Positions 58,429 to 64,000 of a stretch of 64,000 nucleotides of DNA are shown here, one piece after another. The stretch is from NCBI RefSeq assembly GCF_963678975.1, contig NC_089276.1:28512472-28576471 (forward strand), written 5' to 3'. The position numbers and the translations under genes were made by a program. This DNA comes from Dysidea avara. Its lineage: Eukaryota; Porifera; Demospongiae; Dictyoceratida; Dysideidae. Position 1 is the first letter of the stretch, and each line of letters opens with the position of its first letter. The notes beneath the pieces were generated by a model that was not told where the DNA came from, ran no database searches, and saw nothing but the letters and a program-made list of their open reading frames with translations.

Positions 58429-59203
58429 CAGTGGCGTATCTAGACTTCTTACTTCACCCAGGCACTGGGTGGGCAAGCCACTCAGCCACATACACATGCC
58501 CATCTTCATATGGACATCAATATAACATCTAAAATGTGTTGTGCATCACTATCTATGTGCTATACCTACACTAACTGCATACAAAATAGCTAATATCACT
58601 AGACACAAATGTTGACTACTATCGTCTTCTTCACACATACAATACAGCAATGCCTAATACTCGAGACTTGGATTTAAATTAAAGCACCAGGTGCTTATAC
58701 GATCACGTGACAACTGTGGACTAAAGTAGTCAACCTACAAATAGAATAAATGAAAACATCGACTAAACAAGTACTCCATACCTTTGGACTAGTCAGTAGT
58801 TAGTTATCATCTACCAAGGCATCACACAGCCATACGGGATGCATGTCTCAAAACTTGCTCGCATCTGTTCACATCTGAATTTTGAAATTGACTTAATCTT
58901 GAATGGGCGCTATTCACCACACTATGAAACATTCATTCAGTCCTTGTTACGATGCTGCAGTTGGTAGTTACGTGATCTTTCTATTTACATTGGAAATACC
59001 GCAATCGAAACCAATTCAAGATTGCCGTTTCTCCTCTGGAAAGAAAAGCTTGATTTGACGTGGATCAGCGCTGCATAAGTATTCTTTACAATCATTAATA
59101 TTTTGTGGTTATTCAACACTGATGGTGAAAAGCATTTACCAGGGCACAAGTCAAATTAACCAGGGCCCAGGCCCGGGTAGACCCGGGTGTAGATACGCCA
59201 CTG
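58429..59203. mobile_element. hAT-type MITE with CAGTGGCGTATCTA ends
   Basis: Left end CAGTGGCGTATCTAGAC and right end, inverted, CAGTGGCGTATCTACAC. Flanks AGTAGGAC and ACTAAGAC agree at six of eight positions, consistent with an aged 8-bp duplication. It is 775 bp with no coding capacity. The ends carry CCCAGG/CCCGGG runs just inside. Confidence 0.82.
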
Positions 59204-59615
59204 ACTAAGACTCATAATTAACATGAATTGCACAAAGTATTAGCAGCCTGAATACACACAAACTAGTTTAACATGCGCAGTTCACCATAGTTTGGCATAG
59301 TAGATGTTCATTGCGTATTTTGGCAGGTTTTGCTTACAACCCACAATCAATTCTATTGTGACACATGATGAAGTGTTTCCGTGATATCTCCAGGACTTGT
59401 CCGTTTATATTAACAAACGTAATAGCAACGTTACCTTCTCCCACCCATCATAAAGCATTTAGGAAACGATCCAGTGGTAAAACTCGTATTGGCTGGGGTG
59501 ATTGACCATTCAGCACGGTGAGGGCCATCAGCCTTCACCGGCTTGGGTGAATGGTCGTACTGGCGTGAGTGCCCCGGGCTATTAGCCTGCACTAAAGCAC
59601 GTGGGCAACTGTGTT

Positions 59616-59694
59616 TTATTGCCCGCAAAGAGTGCTTTATTGTACAAATAAGGCACTTTTTGCTAAGCAATAAAGCATTTTTTGTGGGCAATAA
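59616..59694. repeat. 27-bp inverted repeat
   Basis: TTATTGCCCGCAAAGAGTGC at the left pairs with 59668-59694 with about three mismatches, and weaker pairing continues outward past GTGGGCA/CTGCCC. The GCAATAAAGCAC words recall the hairpin at 58286-58380, so the two may be related foldbacks. Confidence 0.6.
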
Positions 59695-60712
59695 AGTACT
59701 GTCTGCCCTAAAGTGCACTTTATGAAATTTAAAGTACACTTTTCCCTTTGATCTCGCCCACGCAAAGTTCTATAATAGTATTTACCCTTTGTAACAGTCA
59801 TAGCTACTAAAATGCTGCTGGCCTATCACAGCCACCTGTTCATAAGACCAAAAAAAATTTTTGGTCTGAAACTGTCCGTTAAATATAAGTTCCATTATAT
59901 CAGCTTTTAGAAGTAACATTTGTGACTGGATCTGCAAAAACCGGTCTTATCGCCCAAGACAGGAAGTTTGATTTTTTCATACCAACACAAAGTTTTATGA
60001 ATGCACTATCAAATTTCACTGTCACAGTCGACCAGAGTAAAGTGGTCTGCTTTGCTAGCTGCTTTTTTCAAGCACAGTGGCAAACCGTACGAGTGGTCTG
60101 GGTCTTGATGGGGCCCTGGCCAACCAGGAGATGGCTGTGTGTGGCTGTACAGCTCTGCGGTATTGGACAATGCCCTGTGCTGTAAATTTCCTTTCATTTT
60201 AGCCAGTTTTGAGTCTTAAATGGCCCATAACTTGGCCTAATTCACCCCAAAATGTTCTTCTTCAATTTTTAAAAAGCATCTTGTCTGCCTTCCAGGCCCC
60301 TGCCTCCCACCCTTTTGGAGCTCGCCTGATACAACCAACCTCGGTTTAAAAACTATCTAAAATGGCGGGAAACTTAGCTGTTGATTACTTCTTGAGTTGA
60401 TGATCTGGAAGGTAATAAATTGTTGTAAAACGTTTGAAAATTTGGTACGCATAGCTACCACCATTAGCAAGCTACAACACTCTGAATATTTAAAACTGGC
60501 ATTTCTCTATACTTTTGAATGGGCAATAAGACCGGTTTTCCCAGAGGCAGTCACATTTATTGTAACAGATAACCTGCTGTTTTGCAGTGGCTAGGGATTC
60601 CTCTATAATGAATAAAGAAAAATAACCTCCCACCTGCATGAAAATCTCAAATGTTGTGGAGAAGAAACAATTTTCAAGTTTGACTGGCCTAACATTTACT
60701 GTGTTGTCTCAC
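59695..60712. other. non-coding, start of pseudokinase 3' intron
   Basis: No coding exon is recognised. TGTGACTGGATCTGC at about 59922 matches the terminus of the element at 33445-34233, but no partner end was found. The last stretch (down to 60712) follows the donor of the pseudokinase exon and is therefore intron. Confidence 0.4.
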
Positions 60713-62203
60713 CTTAACATCATGTAGGGTATCAGACATTACATTCTGGGGACTTTGTTTGGCAGTGTTGATCCGATCACACAAGTGGTCAATGGAAGGT
60801 CTGACTGGTAGGATGTTTAGACACTGCATTATCACTGGTAGTAGAGGATTGGTAGTGATCTCATCTAGTTGATGTTTGTGACGTTGAACTTCAGATAGTT
60901 CAGTATTTTCTGAATCAGTAGGAGTGGGTGTACTTTGTGTTGCTACTTGTATGAACAAAACTCCTAAGGAGTAAATGTCAGAAGGTCTGGAACAAGTTGC
61001 ATAGTTCTTGATCAGTTCAGGTGACATATAATCTTTGTGTTGTAATGTTGTTTTCTCATTCAGTTCAGAATTTTGTGGGCAAATGTAATCCGCAATCTTT
61101 GCTTTTCCATCTTGACTGATGAGAACATTACCAGCATGGAGGTTATTGTGTATCACTCCATTGGCATGTAAGTATTGTACTCCTTTAGCCATGTCAAGAC
61201 ACAAGTCAAGTTGTACATGAATTGGTAGCTTCCCTTTCATCTTAGCAGTAAAACTGTCAAGGTTATCAGGCAGCAGTTGAGACAATAAGATAGGAGGACC
61301 ATCAGGAGTTGGTTGTGTAATAGTGTAGTACTGTTCAATGTTAGGATGTTCATGTGAACCAAATATGGCATAGATGTTTTCAATATCTGCCACAAGCTGG
61401 TTGATCTGGTCAACACTGGTATCAGGATATCCAGGGAGGAGGTTCTTGTGGATGATCTTACCAGCATATGTCTTGTCACCATAACTGATCCTCCACGCCT
61501 CCCCATACCTTCCACTTCCTAGCAACTCCTGCTGGACCAGCTGGTCCTGTAGTTTACATGTTAATACATTAAACAGTATCATATTAGTAGGAACACACCT
61601 GAGGTATTGTTTCTCTCCTCCTCTTATCTTTCCTTTCTCTAAACTGCTTCACTAACAGCTTGTTGTCCTCCTTGAGTTTAGTTAGTTCGTTATCCTTCAT
61701 CATCAGTTGTGAATCCTTCTCTGATAATTCACTACTGACTATTTTGTTCTCTTTCTGTCAAATTACAATAACAATTACAACAGGTTGTTATTATGTGATA
61801 TTCTTACAGTACTAGACACAATTATGCTTCTGTTACCTCTTTTCTTGTAATCTCTTCTTGCAATTTAAAAACATTTGCTTGTGTCTGAGTAAGATCATCC
61901 TCCAATCGATCATTTTTCTGTGATAATTCAGTTCGTAGCATCTCGCTATCCTCCTTGAGCTTTGTTAGCTCCTTCTCATTTATTATCAGTTGTGAATCCT
62001 TCTCTGATAATTCATCCCTCAGTTCACCAAATGTCACTTTATTTTTGTCCAGTTGTATCTATGTGTGGGACAGTGCAACTACGTATCTAAAACTTGAAAT
62101 TGTACCATACCATTTGTAGTTTGCTTTCTACTTGCAGCTGATCAATTTTCTCCTTACAATCAGATAATTCACTTTGCAGAAACTGCATGACTGCTGACCA
62201 TTC
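60713..62203 (-). CDS. coiled-coil pseudokinase, four phase-0 exons
   Basis: Exons 62203-62111, 62058-61837, 61754-61599 and 61546-60713, all with GT/AG borders and all phase 0. The first three encode a coiled coil with a repeated block (ELSEKDSQL...ELTKLKED appears in exons two and three). The last, 278 codons, is a protein-kinase fold: glycine loop LGSGRYGEAW, lysine in YAGKII, and MSPEL near the activation-segment end. The catalytic loop reads VIHNNLHAGNVL, with Asn where active kinases have Asp (codon 61144-61142), and the metal-binding motif reads ADYI instead of DFG. Loss of the catalytic Asp predicts no phosphotransfer, so a scaffold or signalling switch (inference). The last exon ends AAG|GTGAGA, so the gene continues to lower coordinates. 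Upstream exons are also missing; a coding-like stretch at about 62250-62400 is a weak candidate. Family: sponge-type serine/threonine/tyrosine-kinase-like proteins; partner unknown. Confidence 0.85.
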
Positions 62204-62939
62204 CTGAAATAATACAAACAACATTTTGTAACATACATACAGTAACTACAATATGCTTAGTAGTACTGGTAGTACTAGGATCATGAAGGTGGCCCAAAAT
62301 ATCATCCAAAAACCAGCCTTGCTTTTCCTTCATGACAGTTTGGCAGTATTGATTAGGCATAGTCAAGCCCACAAAGTGTTCAGAGCAACCCCAAACTCTT
62401 CCAACAACTTTCTATAAAACTTTGACTAATATAATTTTTTCAACTGACTGCCTGACTTACTACTGCCTAACTGCCTGACTAACCGATGCCTGCAGCCAAG
62501 CATAACTCGACCATGGTTAAAGGCTACAGGCTTGATTTCTCCACTGTTCAGCATTGCTTACATACCTTTTTGTTAACTGCAGTGGCTACAATGTATACAT
62601 CATGAACTTACCTTTGTCCTCCTTTGCCCTATTTCTTTCTACACTACCACTAAAGTGTTGATTTGCGATAATGCATCATGGTTTCAGTGCTTTAATTTCC
62701 CTAGTGTGAATGAATCAATTGCAGAGGCACTTCTCGTACTGTTCTTTATTTTTAATGCTGTACCAAAAACTGAAACTGAAGTGGAATGGCCACTTCACTG
62801 TTTTGTAAATGATGGTTGGACCTCAGGGCACGTGTTTAGTCATAATTTCCATAGTTATTGGATTGATTGCAGAGGAGCTACTCATACCAGAGTTTGCAAA
62901 ATTCCAAATAAGGAATAACAGAATAGTGGAATAATAAAA
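62204..62939. other. upstream region of the pseudokinase gene
   Basis: On the minus strand about 62250-62400 reads a stop-free frame (GLTMPNQYCQTVMKEKQGWF, then DDILGHLHDPS) just before the first confirmed exon. It could be an upstream exon with a donor at CCTA|GTACTA (about 62275), but I recognise no domain. The rest is non-coding. Confidence 0.3.
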
Positions 62940-63509
62940 TACCATAAAGCGGAAATTTTTGCAAGGTATTTTTTTGTGAACAAATAGAAACTAAAAATTT
63001 TTGTAATTATTGTGGAAAACGTTACAACAAATCGATCATCCTAGAATAGGCTATGTGTAGTAGCTGGCATAGCTAGTAGATATACATAGAACATGCGCTT
63101 TAGGTACAATTTTTGTGAGGATCTTTGTGTAGCCACTAGTTGTGTCAGTGTTTCAATCGCTTGCTACAAGTTCCTGGCTAGCTATAGTGATAGCGCGGTA
63201 ATGCTATTCCACCTGGCTGTTTAACTAACAGTTTATATCACCACTGTGTACATCTATGGGGATGGAGTGTCTTACCATGGATTCTGATACAAGATGGCAC
63301 AGTGTTCTTGAGGGAGATGACAATGCTGGGTGATGCTTGTAGCACAGCTCTTTGGTTTCCTTTCTGTTTGAAGTAAGTGTACAGTGACATTGACTTGGCA
63401 CCGACTTGTAAAACATGACAATGTGGATTACAGTTTTTTTGTGAATTTAAATTATCTCGCAAAATTCGCTAAACTTTTAGCTTTGCAAAAAAATTCCCAC
63501 TATACAGTA
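62940..63509. mobile_element. possible MITE with TACCATAAAGCGG-like ends
   Basis: The left end TACCATAAAGCGGAAATTTT and, inverted, the right end TACTGTATAGTGGGAATTTT agree at most positions and both continue with TTGCAAnG. The flanking duplication is not clear. About 570 bp, non-coding. Confidence 0.45.
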
Positions 63510-64000
63510 ACAGTTGTTTCTAATTTTACAAATAGTTACTTATATATACTCTAGCATAAGCAATCAATTATCAACCAATGTCTATTATCAGTCAACTCAA
63601 TGTCTATTATTGTCAAATAGATTCTAAGTTCAATCACTGAATTTTGGAACACTAATCTGCCTCATGCTGCCTTGCTTTGTTGTTGTACCAATTCTATAAC
63701 ATTGGACAGTTGGTGAATGATGAGAGGTTTGTTGTACATTAGTCTATACTCCTTGGCATAAAAATGATATTGACAGTGTACAGAGCACGTTGTTTCTTAT
63801 GACGTATGTTTATCTAGTATGGCCAAGTATTTGTAGTAGAGCATCTATACTTTTAAAGTCAGACTATTTGAAAGGCTATATCAGACAGTATCTAATACCA
63901 CATAATCTAAGTACCGCATACTGCATAACTAAATACTGCATCTGAAAACCATCACACTACGTGACAATATTATCTTTACGAAATTGTTAGGAAGGAAAGC
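63510..64000. other. non-coding end of window
   Basis: No gene or repeat with clear ends is recognised. Confidence 0.35.

Overview
The window looks like AT-rich nuclear DNA of an early-branching animal, most likely a sponge. The reasons are spliced genes with GT/AG introns, a secreted animal serpin, a coiled-coil/kinase-like gene and a kelch gene of the kind expanded in sponges, and a dense mix of hAT, CR1-like LINE, Ty3/Gypsy and DIRS/Ngaro-type tyrosine-recombinase elements. Nothing suggests bacterial DNA: there are no operons, ribosome binding sites or CRISPR. The species cannot be fixed from sequence alone.

Host genes. Three are well supported. (1) A secreted serpin, + strand, 13366-15393, in two exons, with the intron exactly at the hinge of the reactive loop. 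(2) A six-bladed kelch-propeller terminal exon, - strand, 37803-38759. (3) A coiled-coil plus pseudokinase gene, - strand, exons between 62203 and 60713, in which the catalytic Asp of the HRD motif is Asn. Genes 2 and 3 share strand and have compatible phase-0 splice borders, so they may be two ends of one gene whose roughly 22-kb intron was filled by transposons. A relic of a second kelch gene's last codons lies at 28137-28235, fused to a broken Gypsy element.

Layout. 1-7.3 kb: mostly non-coding, with a LINE tail and foldback elements. 7.3-12.5 kb: a (GGCT/GGCA)n satellite, then about three degenerate tandem units of 1.1-1.6 kb, each with a conserved TATA-like/leader block; two of these keep an ATG and a perfect splice donor. 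13-15.4 kb: a GC-rich hairpin and the serpin. 16.9-21.2 kb: a decayed LINE with a hAT-type MITE inserted in it, itself carrying another LINE fragment. 21.3-27 kb: MITEs, a tRNA-derived SINE and foldbacks. 28-29.9 kb: kelch relic plus Gypsy. 30.7-34.2 kb: nested MITEs. 35.2-35.5 kb: a cluster of X-box-like palindromes. 37.6-38.8 kb: the kelch exon. 39.3-39.8 kb: a Z-DNA-prone tract, two perfect hairpins and (CA)n. 41.2-42.3 kb: a 40-bp tandem array and a MITE. 44.4-57.6 kb: a dead DIRS/Ngaro-type element, interrupted by a hAT element (46454-49723) and by a block holding a 31-bp minisatellite. 58.3-59.7 kb: foldbacks and a MITE. 60.7-62.2 kb: the pseudokinase gene.

The main themes are nested transposition that can be ordered in time from target-site duplications, and a short near-palindromic motif (core CTCTATTAGAG) that recurs at about ten places, in MITEs and in its own array. 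I found no clearly new molecular system. The best candidates for a second look are the possibly split pseudokinase-kelch gene, the twin perfect hairpins, the X-box cluster and the duplicated promoter/first-exon units.
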